Assembly: GCF_023062595.1 (NCBI RefSeq)
Contig: NZ_JALLAN010000002.1
Span: 376,099 to 440,098, forward strand
DNA: 64,000 nt
DNA from: Arthrobacter rhizosphaerae
GTDB taxonomy: Bacteria; Actinomycetota; Actinomycetes; Actinomycetales; Micrococcaceae
Direction of reading: 5' to 3'
In this document: in pieces, positions 17,565 through 25,531 of the stretch
How positions within the stretch are numbered: the stretch's first letter is position 1
How the letters are laid out: each line of letters starts with the position of its first letter
The notes under the pieces: generated by a model
Seen by the model: the letters and a program-made list of their open reading frames with translations, nothing else
The model's database searches: none
Told to the model about the DNA's origin: nothing
Program-made: the position numbers and the translations under genes

Positions 17565-18701
17565 CTACGCGAACGGGACGAGGCGTCCCTCGGCCGCCAG
17601 TTGGCGTTCGATGAGGCGCCGGACCCACATGCCGCCGGCGTCGATGTTCAGGTTGTAGAACTCGTAGTCCGGATTGGCGTCGATGGCAGCCTGCTGTGCC
17701 TCCAGCATGTCTTCGTCCTCCTTGAACACCCGTGACACCCGGTCGCGGAGCTGGGTGGTGATGAGCTGGCTCTCGAGCCGATAGTTACGCATAAACGCCC
17801 AGAAATAGTGGCAGGTTTTGGCGGTCTCGGGGGAGATGGTGTTCATGACATAACCGTTGACCCCCTGGCTGCGGTCGCCGCCGGGAGCGCCGGTGCCGGC
17901 TTTCGCCACGCCGACGTCAATGCAGATCGTCGAGGGGGACTCGAAATGGATGATCTGCCAGCGGTCCACCTTTCCCTCGTACCCCGGAAACTTGTCCTGG
18001 ATGTTTTTGCGCCAGAACGGTGGTGCGTCGATGTCGAGCATCCATCGGGTCACTGTGACCGTGTTGCCCTCGTGGGTCACCACAAAGTCGGACTCACTGA
18101 GCTCCTCCTGCCCGATGCTCGAACCATGCACGAATTCCTCGTGCGTCAGGTCCATCAGGTTGTCGAGAACCAGTTGGAAGTTGCAGTTGACCGGGATGGT
18201 CAGCCCGTCGCCGGCCCAGGCAGGGTCGGTCATCTGGCGCATGTCCGGGATCAGTTCCGGATCGGCCTTCGTGGCGTCGCCAAGCCAGACCCAGACGTAG
18301 CGGTAACGCTCGACGACGGGAAAGGAGGGCACCGTGGCGCTCGGGTTGATGGTTTCCTGGGCGGGCATGGAGACACAGCGGCCCGCGGAGTTGTAGATGA
18401 TGCCGTGATAGGGGCACTGGATCTGGTCGCCGGCCAAAGTCTTGCCCAGTGACAGCGGTGCCAGGCGGTGCCAGCAGGCGTCGGCAAGGGCGACGGCCCG
18501 GCCGTCTTCCGCCCGGTACAGCGCCAAAGGCCGGTCCGCAATACGCCGGGACATCGGTTTGCGGGTGACCTCATAATCCCAAGCCGCCACATACCAGGCG
18601 TTGAGGGGATATCCGAGAACCTTGTTCGTGGTGCTGGACGCATTGCTGGTGCGGGGGGCGCTCTTTACGGCGGTGCTGTCTACAACGGGGGCGATGCTCA
18701 C
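17565..18701 (-). CDS. vanA: Vanillate O-demethylase oxygenase subunit (VanA-like)
   Basis: A 378-residue Rieske non-heme iron oxygenase resembling VanA, which demethylates vanillate to protocatechuate and formaldehyde. The Rieske cluster ligands are Cys76/His78 (CWH) and Cys96/His99 (CPYH), spaced as in the family. The mononuclear iron site is DNLMDLTHEEFVH with His187 and His192. The segment PLNAWYVAAWDYEV is characteristic of VanA-type N-termini. GGAAGG precedes the ATG at 18701. VanB-like reductase downstream and a divergent PadR regulator reproduce the vanR-vanAB logic known in Corynebacterium. A related aryl O-demethylase substrate is possible. Confidence 0.87.
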   Translation of the reverse strand: MSIAPVVDSTAVKSAPRTSNASSTTNKVLGYPLNAWYVAAWDYEVTRKPMSRRIADRPLALYRAEDGRAVALADACWHRLAPLSLGKTLAGDQIQCPYHGIIYNSAGRCVSMPAQETINPSATVPSFPVVERYRYVWVWLGDATKADPELIPDMRQMTDPAWAGDGLTIPVNCNFQLVLDNLMDLTHEEFVHGSSIGQEELSESDFVVTHEGNTVTVTRWMLDIDAPPFWRKNIQDKFPGYEGKVDRWQIIHFESPSTICIDVGVAKAGTGAPGGDRSQGVNGYVMNTISPETAKTCHYFWAFMRNYRLESQLITTQLRDRVSRVFKEDEDMLEAQQAAIDANPDYEFYNLNIDAGGMWVRRLIERQLAAEGRLVPFA

Positions 18702-18726
18702 AGTGACTTCCTTCCAAACGGGCCGG

Positions 18727-18748
18727 ACTATCTACATTGATAGATAGT
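18727..18748. promoter_or_regulatory. PadR operator candidate 1
   Basis: A perfect inverted repeat, ACTATCTA (18727-18734), a 6-base spacer, then TAGATAGT (18741-18748), lies 25 bases upstream of the vanA-like start codon and between the divergent genes. The 8-bp arms and AT-rich composition in a GC-rich genome fit a dimeric winged-helix regulator such as PadR/VanR. Confidence 0.75.
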
Positions 18749-18762
18749 GAGCTGGACCACAG

Positions 18763-18780
18763 ACTATCTATGGATATAGT
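18763..18780. promoter_or_regulatory. PadR operator candidate 2 overlapping a -10 box
   Basis: A second site repeats the left arm exactly (ACTATCTA, 18763-18770) and ends ATATAGT, giving an imperfect palindrome. TATAGT (18775-18780) could serve as the -10 box of the padR gene, with TGGACC about 16 bases upstream, so binding here would give autorepression. Centres of the two sites are about 34 bases apart, near three helical turns. Confidence 0.55.
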
Positions 18781-18811
18781 TATTGGCAACACCGAATGCA
18801 AAGGAAACACT

Positions 18812-19399
18812 GTGAGCCTCCGCTATGCCTTGCTGGCGCTGCTGACTGTCGAGCCGATGACCGGATATGACCTGTTCAAGCACTTCGAGTCCTCCGTGGG
18901 GTACGTCTGGCATGCTCCTGACTCGCAGATCTACCCGGAGCTGCGGCGGATGGAGAGCGACGGCCTGCTCGAGGGCCGGGAGGTTCCGTGGGGTCCGCGC
19001 GGCAAGAAGACGGAGTACCGGATCACCGACGAGGGCGTGGAGACGTTCCGGGCCTGGATGAACACGGACCTGGAGTACAGCAGGGAACGGGACCCGGCGC
19101 ACCTCAAGGCCGCGTACCTTGAGTGGGCGGAGCCGGAGGCGGCCCGGAGCCAGATGCAAGCCCATATCACCCACTACCGGGCGCGGCTGGAGCAGTGGAC
19201 TGAAAAGATCAGGGAAATCGACGACGGCGCCAGTCCCATGCTGAATAAGCGTTTGTCCGGAATACCCGCCGAGGAGCACCAGAAAACGGTGGCTTTCAAA
19301 AGGTTCACGTATGAAGGGCTTATCGCCCGGGCGGAACATGAAATCGCCTGGGCGGAGCGGGGACTGGACCTGATCTCCGAGCTTTACCGCACTCCCTGA
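18812..19399 (+). CDS. PadR-family transcriptional regulator (VanR-like)
   Basis: A 195-residue regulator with an N-terminal PadR winged helix (LRYALLALLTVEPMTGYDL, then ELRRMESDGLLEGRE and KKTEYRITDEG) and a C-terminal PadR-type helical dimerisation domain (about residues 95-190). The start is the GTG at 18812, with AAAGGA a few bases before it, rather than ATGs up to 75 bases upstream that would place coding sequence over the operator sites. It diverges from vanA-vanB. In Corynebacterium the PadR-type VanR represses van genes and is released by vanillate; the same is inferred here. Confidence 0.87.
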   Translation: MSLRYALLALLTVEPMTGYDLFKHFESSVGYVWHAPDSQIYPELRRMESDGLLEGREVPWGPRGKKTEYRITDEGVETFRAWMNTDLEYSRERDPAHLKAAYLEWAEPEAARSQMQAHITHYRARLEQWTEKIREIDDGASPMLNKRLSGIPAEEHQKTVAFKRFTYEGLIARAEHEIAWAERGLDLISELYRTP

Positions 19400-19481
19400 C
19401 CGTGTGCTGTCCGCCAAAACCGTGGGCTTCGAAGGTCACGGCTTAGGAGTGCACCGGGTCCACAAAGTACCCTTGGAGACT

Positions 19482-20792
19482 GTGAAGGTACTCGTCATTG
19501 GCCCTGGTGGCCGCGAACACGCCATTGTCCGCTCCCTGCTTGCAGACCCCAACGTCTCCGAAGTCCACGCGGCTCCGGGCAACGCCGGAATCAGCAAGCT
19601 GGTCCCAACGCATGCGATCGACGCCAATGATCCTGACGCCGTCGCCGCTTTGGCCGCACGCCTGACTGCCGACCTCGTGGTGGTCGGCCCCGAAGCCCCG
19701 CTGGCCGCAGGCGTGTCCGACGCCGTGCGTGCGGCGGGCATTCCCGTATTCGGGCCCAGCAAGGCCGCCGCGCAGCTGGAGGCATCCAAGGCCTTCGCCA
19801 AGCAGGTCATGGCCGAGGCCGGCGTTCCAACAGCCATGGCTTTGGTTGCCGCCAACGCAGAGGAAGCTGAAGCCGCCCTTGATACGTTCGGCGCCCCCTA
19901 CGTGGTGAAGGATGACGGACTTGCCGCAGGCAAGGGAGTTGTGGTCACCCACGACCGTAATGCTGCCCTCGCCCACGCCCAAAGCTGCTTCGACGCCGGC
20001 GGAACCGTGGTTATCGAAGAGTTCCTGGACGGCCCGGAAGTTTCGGTCTTTGTGCTGTGCGACGGGCACAACACGGTGGCCCTGTCCCCGGCGCAGGACT
20101 TCAAGCGCATTTTCGACAACGATGAAGGCCCCAACACCGGTGGAATGGGTGCCTACACGCCGCTGGATTGGGCACCCGAGGGACTGGTGCAGGAGGTCAT
20201 CGACAGGGTGGCACAGCCCACCGTCAACGAGATGGCCGCCCGCGGCACACCCTTCGTTGGTGTCCTGTTCGTCGGGCTCGCCCTGACTTCCCGCGGCACG
20301 CGTGTCATCGAATTCAACGTCCGGTTCGGCGATCCGGAAACACAGGCCGTGCTGGCCCGGTTGAAGACCCCCCTCGGATCCCTGTTGCTTTCCGCTGCGA
20401 AGGGCGAACTGGACAAGGCCGAAGAGCTGCGGTGGGCCAGGGAAACCGCGGTTGCCGTCGTCGTGGCTTCCGAAAACTATCCTGACACCCCCCGCACCGG
20501 AGACCGTATCCGCGGGCTCAAGAAGGTAGATGAGCTAGAAGGCGTGCACGTCATCCACGCAGGGACCGCGCTCGACGACGACGGCAAGGTCATCTCCGCA
20601 GGTGGCCGGGTGCTCGCCGTCGTCGCGCTGGGAACCGACCTCGTGGAGGCGCGGGAACGGGCGTACGACGGCGTGGAGCTGGTTCAGCTGGAAGGCTCAC
20701 AGTTCCGAACGGATATCGGCCGCAAGGCTGCCCGCGGCGAGATCCGCGTAGCAGCCTCAGGGGTCACCGCAGCCTCGAAGGCAAAGGCATGA
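19482..20792 (+). CDS. purD: Phosphoribosylamine-glycine ligase
   Basis: PurD (GAR synthetase) joins 5-phosphoribosylamine and glycine with ATP in de novo purine synthesis. The GTG at 19482 is chosen because the protein then begins directly with VKVLVIGPGGREHAI, the canonical PurD N-terminus, and GGAG precedes it. The ATP-grasp domain shows VKDDGLAAGKGVV, FLDGPEVSVFVL and NVRFGDPETQ. The length of 436 residues is normal. It overlaps purC by 4 bp (ATGA), a purD-purC pairing seen in related actinobacteria. Confidence 0.96.
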   Translation: MKVLVIGPGGREHAIVRSLLADPNVSEVHAAPGNAGISKLVPTHAIDANDPDAVAALAARLTADLVVVGPEAPLAAGVSDAVRAAGIPVFGPSKAAAQLEASKAFAKQVMAEAGVPTAMALVAANAEEAEAALDTFGAPYVVKDDGLAAGKGVVVTHDRNAALAHAQSCFDAGGTVVIEEFLDGPEVSVFVLCDGHNTVALSPAQDFKRIFDNDEGPNTGGMGAYTPLDWAPEGLVQEVIDRVAQPTVNEMAARGTPFVGVLFVGLALTSRGTRVIEFNVRFGDPETQAVLARLKTPLGSLLLSAAKGELDKAEELRWARETAVAVVVASENYPDTPRTGDRIRGLKKVDELEGVHVIHAGTALDDDGKVISAGGRVLAVVALGTDLVEARERAYDGVELVQLEGSQFRTDIGRKAARGEIRVAASGVTAASKAKA

Positions 20793-21745
20793 GCATGGTG
20801 GATTTGAACGAGACCGGAACTCCGGCCGGAGGACTCCAGACCCAGGCGCCTCAGCTGCCGGGCTGGAAGCACGTTTACTCCGGGAAGGTCCGGGATCTCT
20901 ACGTGCCACTCGATGAAGCCATCAAGGACCAGCTCCACCAGGATTGCGTCCTGGTGGTGGCCAGCGACCGGATCAGCGCATTCGACCACGTCCTCAGCAG
21001 CGAGATTCCGGACAAGGGACGCATCCTCACGCAGCTGAGCCTCTGGTGGTTTGAGCAGCTCGATGTGGAGCATCACGTCCTCGCGTCCACTGTGGAAGGC
21101 GGCGTCCCCGCAGCGGTGAGGGGCAGGGCCATGATTTGCAAGAAACTGGACATGTTCCCGGTGGAATGCATCGCGCGCGGCTACCTCACAGGCTCGGGAC
21201 TGGCCGAGTACAAAGAGTCGCGTACCGTCTGCAGCATTCCGCTGCCCGAGGGCCTCGTTGACGGGTCACGCCTCGAGGAAGCGATCTTCACACCATCCGC
21301 GAAGGCAGAGGTGGGGGAGCACGACGAAAACATCACCTATGCCGCCGTGGTGGACATGGTGGGCGTGGACGTTGCCGAGCGGCTGCGTGAGCTCACCCTG
21401 AAGATCTACAGCCGGGCCGAGGAAGTGGCCCGCGGACGGGGGATCATCCTCGCCGACACCAAGGTGGAGTTCGGGTTCGATGTGGTCACCGGTGCCATTA
21501 CCCTCGGGGATGAGGTGCTGACCCCTGACTCCTCGCGTTTCTGGGATGCCGCCACATACGAACCAGGAAAGGCCCAGCCGTCCTTTGACAAGCAGTACGT
21601 CCGGGACTGGCTGACCTCTCCGGAGTCCGGCTGGGACAGGGCCTCGGATACACCGCCGCCGGCGCTTCCGGCCGAGGTTGTGGACCGCACGCGCGGCCGC
21701 TATGTCGAGGCGTATGAGAGACTCACTGGCCGGAGATTCGTTTAA
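20789..21745 (+). CDS. purC: SAICAR synthase
   Basis: PurC (phosphoribosylaminoimidazole-succinocarboxamide synthase, 318 residues) condenses CAIR with aspartate using ATP. Family motifs are YSGKVRDLY near the N-terminus, VASDRISAFDHVL, VECIARGYLTGSG, and LADTKVEFGFD with the catalytic metal site. A roughly 20-residue extension precedes the first motif. It is translationally coupled to purD and ends 12 bases before the convergent XRE-TPR gene. Confidence 0.96.
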   Translation: MSMVDLNETGTPAGGLQTQAPQLPGWKHVYSGKVRDLYVPLDEAIKDQLHQDCVLVVASDRISAFDHVLSSEIPDKGRILTQLSLWWFEQLDVEHHVLASTVEGGVPAAVRGRAMICKKLDMFPVECIARGYLTGSGLAEYKESRTVCSIPLPEGLVDGSRLEEAIFTPSAKAEVGEHDENITYAAVVDMVGVDVAERLRELTLKIYSRAEEVARGRGIILADTKVEFGFDVVTGAITLGDEVLTPDSSRFWDAATYEPGKAQPSFDKQYVRDWLTSPESGWDRASDTPPPALPAEVVDRTRGRYVEAYERLTGRRFV

Positions 21746-21756
21746 GCGGCCGGTTA

Positions 21757-23037
21757 TCAGCCGGCTGTATCAGCTGAGCCGCCCGACGCCGCAGCAGCGC
21801 GGCGTTCGGCGAGCTTGATTTCCAGGATGGCGTCCATGGCCTGCTGCAGCCGGTCCGAAGCCCCCGCTGAGCTGAACTCTTTCCGGGCCTCTTCCAGGTG
21901 CTCCAAAGCCTCCGCGGTCTCTCCCGCCACCTTGAGTGACTTCCCCAGCAGGAGCGACACCTCGCCCGCCGTGTGCTTGCCCAGTGCCTTCCGTTCCGCG
22001 TGGATCTCGCGGAGCTTGTTGACAGCTGCCACGATGTCGCCGGTGAGGTAGAGCCACCGGGCCCGGATGAACGCAACCTCGAGCCGATCGGTCTTGTTTC
22101 CTCCGACGATAGAGAGCGCCAGTTCGGCACGCTCGATGGCTGACAGCGTTTCCGGCTCCACTATGCCGGAGGACAGGCGGACTGCGGCCGAGGCTTTGTT
22201 GAACCGTGCCCAAAGCTCGATGTCGTTCGCAGGTGAGAGCAACCTGGCCGCGCGTTCGTGGTGCTTGATGCCCTCCTGGTAGTCGTGGCGCATAAACGCC
22301 ACGTTTCCGATCACCCAGGCCACTTCTCCGGCGAGTTGGGACATGGAGTTCTCGTCAGTTTGCTCATTCATGAGCTGGCAGTACTTCCAGGCCTCCTCAA
22401 GCCTGCCGCTTTCGGCCAGGGCGCCGATCAGCGCGCGCATCGCACCGATGATCAACGTGGAACCCTGGGGCAGTTGCGCACAGAGCCTTACAGCTTCCTG
22501 CGCGTGCCCGACGGCGTCAGTGAGCTGACCTTGGCCGTGGCACACCGCGGCGAGCATCTGCCGTGCCCTGACGCCCAGGCCCACCGATTCGGCGGCCATG
22601 GGGTGCTCCAAAAGGTGCTGGATGATTTTTTGGCATTCAGCCAGGTGGCCCTGCTTCATGAGGCACTCGGCCTGCATGTACGTCATGTTCCACCAGGCGC
22701 TGGTGTTCCGGCCTTCGAGGGCTATTTGCGCCGCGGTTGCGGCATGGCTGGCGGCAAGCGGATAGTCCCTGAGGTCCCAGGCCTGGCGGGCATAAAGACC
22801 GGCCAACACGTACTCGGCGTCGCTGATGGACACCGGCTGGCTCCAAGCCTCGAGGGCTTTGGGGGCCATTTCCAGCCGCCTGGCCAGCTCTTCAATGACC
22901 TCGGCAGTTGGCTCACGGCGCCCGGTTTCGAGCAGGGAAATGTAGCTGGGGGAGTAGAGGTCCTTCCCGAGTTCGGCTTGAGTCAGCCCCCGTTCGAGAC
23001 GCTCCGCACGGAGCTTCTCGCCGAATCCGTTCCCCAC
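21757..23037 (-). CDS. XRE-family HTH regulator with TPR domain (RRNPP-like)
   Basis: A 426-residue cytoplasmic regulator with an N-terminal Cro/XRE helix-turn-helix (LRAERLERGLTQAELGKDLY then YISLLETGRREP, about residues 8-50) followed by a long all-helical region of tetratricopeptide-like repeats (about 80-410; repeated A-x2-A-x-L-A and E-A-W/E-H patterns). This HTH-plus-TPR layout and length are those of RRNPP peptide receptors (PlcR, NprR, Rgg-like) and also of some actinobacterial differentiation regulators. The GTG at 23037 is chosen for its GAGGAGG ribosome site; longer starts would run into the promoter zone. It faces the exported repeat peptide gene at 23167, which suggests that peptide as its ligand. 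That pairing is inference. Confidence 0.85.
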   Translation of the reverse strand: MGNGFGEKLRAERLERGLTQAELGKDLYSPSYISLLETGRREPTAEVIEELARRLEMAPKALEAWSQPVSISDAEYVLAGLYARQAWDLRDYPLAASHAATAAQIALEGRNTSAWWNMTYMQAECLMKQGHLAECQKIIQHLLEHPMAAESVGLGVRARQMLAAVCHGQGQLTDAVGHAQEAVRLCAQLPQGSTLIIGAMRALIGALAESGRLEEAWKYCQLMNEQTDENSMSQLAGEVAWVIGNVAFMRHDYQEGIKHHERAARLLSPANDIELWARFNKASAAVRLSSGIVEPETLSAIERAELALSIVGGNKTDRLEVAFIRARWLYLTGDIVAAVNKLREIHAERKALGKHTAGEVSLLLGKSLKVAGETAEALEHLEEARKEFSSAGASDRLQQAMDAILEIKLAERRAAAASGGSADTAG

Positions 23038-23075
23038 CGGTTCCTCCTCATTTTGGACAGTCTTAAAGGAAATGC

Positions 23076-23115
23076 TTGACAGCCTCTGTGGAAAACATTT
23101 TACAATGTATGTCAA
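23076..23115. promoter_or_regulatory. Divergent promoter/operator between XRE-TPR and peptide genes
   Basis: On the plus strand TTGACA (23076-23081) and TACAAT (23101-23106) make a promoter with a 19-base spacer for the peptide gene. The same interval is symmetrical: TGTCAA (23110-23115) mirrors TTGACA, and inside it ACATT (23095-23099) mirrors AATGT (23104-23108) around TTAC. The inner repeat overlaps the -10 box, as expected for an XRE-type operator. The mirrored TTGACA offers a -35 for the regulator strand, though no good -10 follows it. Confidence 0.6.
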
Positions 23116-23166
23116 CAAGTGCTGTGCACGCTTTGTAACGAATCCGACTCGTATTGAGGAACATCC

Positions 23167-23367
23167 ATGTTCAAGAAGATTGCTGCTTCCGTTGCCATGG
23201 CCGGGGCAGTGGCTTTCGCGTTCGCCGCTCCAGGCGTCGTCTCCGCCGCCGCCGCTGAGTCCTCGATTGTAGCGATCGGCAACTGGCCGGATCCCATGAG
23301 CGCACCGCAGGCGATTGGTGGCATGCTCGCTCCAATGGGCATCGGCAACTGGCCCGATCCGATGTAA
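23167..23367 (+). CDS. Exported 66-aa peptide precursor with duplicated IGNWPDPM motif
   Basis: A 66-residue product with a clear Sec signal peptide: MFKK, a hydrophobic stretch to about residue 26 and an AAAA cleavage zone (residues 27-30). The remaining 36 or so residues contain IGNWPDPM at 37-44 and again at 59-66, so the second copy is the exact C-terminus. The two coding copies differ at few bases, showing an internal duplication. GAGGAA precedes the ATG. It has its own promoter, a terminator-like hairpin follows, and it diverges from an HTH-TPR regulator. This is the layout of peptide-pheromone precursors (Phr, PapR, NprX types). The processing site and function are unproven; it might instead be an exported structural or antimicrobial microprotein. 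Confidence 0.78.
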   Translation: MFKKIAASVAMAGAVAFAFAAPGVVSAAAAESSIVAIGNWPDPMSAPQAIGGMLAPMGIGNWPDPM

Positions 23368-23396
23368 ATAGACGTCAGCCCGAAAGGGACCATCCA

Positions 23397-23435
23397 GAGC
23401 CCCGGGTCTATGCCAAGCGCATGGACCCGGGGCTC
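23397..23435 (+). terminator. Hairpin terminator after peptide gene
   Basis: GAGCCCCGGGTC (23397-23408) pairs perfectly with GACCCGGGGCTC (23424-23435) across a 15-base loop. There is no long U-tract, as is common in high-GC actinobacteria. It lies about 30 bases past the peptide stop codon and isolates it from the tRNA gene. Confidence 0.75.
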
Positions 23436-23531
23436 GAGACTTTAAGTCGCTATTTCTTTCAGGCCCCGAGGGGAATCAACGCTTTGGAAACGCGAAAGAG
23501 GGCCTTCCGTTTGGAAGACCCTCTTACTGTT

Positions 23532-23608
<77 letters not shown>

Positions 23609-23698
23609 ATCCGCTGCAAAAGCAACTTTACAAGAATAGCGGATCGGGGCTCCGGATGCGAAATCACCGGACTCCCGGTGCGGCCCCTCGACCGGGAA

Positions 23699-25531
23699 TC
23701 AGACCAGCGAGTCCTTCCACGCTCCATGGAGCTGGGCGAAGCGCCCGCCGCCACTGATCAGATCCTCGGGACTGCCGTCTTCCACCACCCGTCCGTCGTG
23801 GACCACCAGCACGCGGTCCGCCGTCTCCACCGTGGAGAGGCGGTGCGCGATGATGAGCGCGGTGCGGCCGGACTCCTTCCCGGCAACCCCTTCCAGAAGC
23901 CCTGCCAGGCCCTGCTGTACCAAGCGTTCCGAAGGGACATCGAGCGACGACGTTGCCTCATCGAGGATCAGGACAGCCGGCTTCGCCAGGAAGGCGCGGG
24001 CAAAACTGATGAGCTGGCGTTGCCCGGAGGATACCCGCCCGCCGCGCTTGTTGACGTCGGTGTCGTAGCCTTCCGGCAGCTCAAGGATAAATTCGTGAGC
24101 TCCTACAGCCTTGGCCGCTTCCTCTATTTCCTCCCGTGAGGCCTCCGGGCGTCCCAAGGCAATGTTGTCCGCCACGGAACCGCTGAAGAGGAAGGCTTCC
24201 TGGGTGACCATCACCACGTTGCGGCGAAGATCTGTGGTGCTCAGGTCCCTGAGGTCCACTCCATCCAGGGTGAGCGTTCCGGAGGACACGTCGTAAAACC
24301 TGGCGATCAGCTTGGCGAAGGTCGATTTCCCTGCACCGGTCTGCCCGACGAGGGCCACTGTCTGTCCGGCGGGAACGTGGAGATCCAGTTTGGGAATGAT
24401 GACGGGACCGTCGCCGTACCGGAACTCCACTCCCTTGAACTCGATGGTGCCGCGTGCGTCCTTGAGCGGTACAGGGTTCCTGGGTGGCCGGACTGTGGGG
24501 ACCTCCTCCAGGAGACCTGAGACCTTTTCGAGGGCCGCCTGCGCGCTCTGGAAGGAGTTGTAGAACATGGCCATCTGGTCCACCGGCTGGAAGAAGCGCT
24601 TGGCGGACAGCATCAAGGCCAGCAGGACCCCCACCTCCAGATCACCGCCCAGAACCCGGAACCCGCCGAAGAGCAGGACGACCGCCACACAGACGTTGCC
24701 GATCAGCACCAGGCCCGGCTGGAAAATGCCGTTGAGGTTGATGGAGCGGACGGTGACTTTGCGGTAGTTCTCAGAGAGCTCGGTGTACCTCTGGGCGTTC
24801 TCCCGTTCCTTGCGGAAGGCCTTGACCGCGCGGATTCCGGTCATGGATTCGACGAAATGAACGATCAGCCGTGCTGACACCACCCGGGATTCCCGGAAGA
24901 CAATCTGGGAGTGCTTCTGGTACCAGCGGGAGAGGAAGTACATCGGGACGCCCGCGCCCAACAGGATCAGGCCGCTTCGCCAGTCGAGGGCAAATACGGT
25001 GACGGCTGTGAACACCATAAAGAGCATTCCTGAGGCCAGGGAGCTCACGCCGGAATCGAGGAGTTCCCTGAGTGCTTCCAGATCGGAAGTCTGCCGGGCA
25101 ATGATGCGGCCGGAGGTGTACTTCTCGTGGAACTCGAGGCTGAGACGCTGGGTGTGCCGGAACACCCTGAGCCGCAGGTCCAGGAGCATCGCCTGACTGA
25201 GCTTCGCCGTCGACGTGACATACAGTGCGGTGAGGGCCGCCGTCGTGATCGCTGCCGCCAGATAGGCGACGCCGGTCAGTATCAGGGGGACGTTGTCCCC
25301 GTCATGCAAGGCCGGGAGGGCATGGTCGATGCCGAAGGCGATCAGGACCGGCCCCGCGACCCTTGCGAGCTGGGAGAGGATCACGGTGGCCAGGGTGAGC
25401 CAGAACCGGAGCCGGACCGGACGGATCAGGGACCCGAGCAGCGCGAGCGACCGCCGTCGGACCGTCCTGCTGTCACTTTTGCTGAGGAAGGCGTTGTCCT
25501 CGTTGGCTGTACCGAATGTGGTGGTGGTCAT
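23699..25531 (-). CDS. ABC exporter half-transporter (catalytic subunit)
   Basis: A 610-residue protein with an N-terminal six-helix exporter membrane domain (about residues 40-320) and a C-terminal nucleotide-binding domain. Walker A is GQTGAGKS (396-403), the Q-loop is in MVTQEAFLF, Walker B is LILDE with the catalytic Glu525, but the signature is VSSGQ (500-504) instead of LSGGQ. Its partner, encoded 4 bp upstream, has the complementary defects. Together they look like a heterodimeric exporter of the TM287/288 or LmrCD type with one consensus and one degenerate ATP site. The substrate could be a drug, lipid or peptide. The gene ends 90 bases from tRNA-Pro. Confidence 0.9.
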   Translation of the reverse strand: MTTTTFGTANEDNAFLSKSDSRTVRRRSLALLGSLIRPVRLRFWLTLATVILSQLARVAGPVLIAFGIDHALPALHDGDNVPLILTGVAYLAAAITTAALTALYVTSTAKLSQAMLLDLRLRVFRHTQRLSLEFHEKYTSGRIIARQTSDLEALRELLDSGVSSLASGMLFMVFTAVTVFALDWRSGLILLGAGVPMYFLSRWYQKHSQIVFRESRVVSARLIVHFVESMTGIRAVKAFRKERENAQRYTELSENYRKVTVRSINLNGIFQPGLVLIGNVCVAVVLLFGGFRVLGGDLEVGVLLALMLSAKRFFQPVDQMAMFYNSFQSAQAALEKVSGLLEEVPTVRPPRNPVPLKDARGTIEFKGVEFRYGDGPVIIPKLDLHVPAGQTVALVGQTGAGKSTFAKLIARFYDVSSGTLTLDGVDLRDLSTTDLRRNVVMVTQEAFLFSGSVADNIALGRPEASREEIEEAAKAVGAHEFILELPEGYDTDVNKRGGRVSSGQRQLISFARAFLAKPAVLILDEATSSLDVPSERLVQQGLAGLLEGVAGKESGRTALIIAHRLSTVETADRVLVVHDGRVVEDGSPEDLISGGGRFAQLHGAWKDSLV

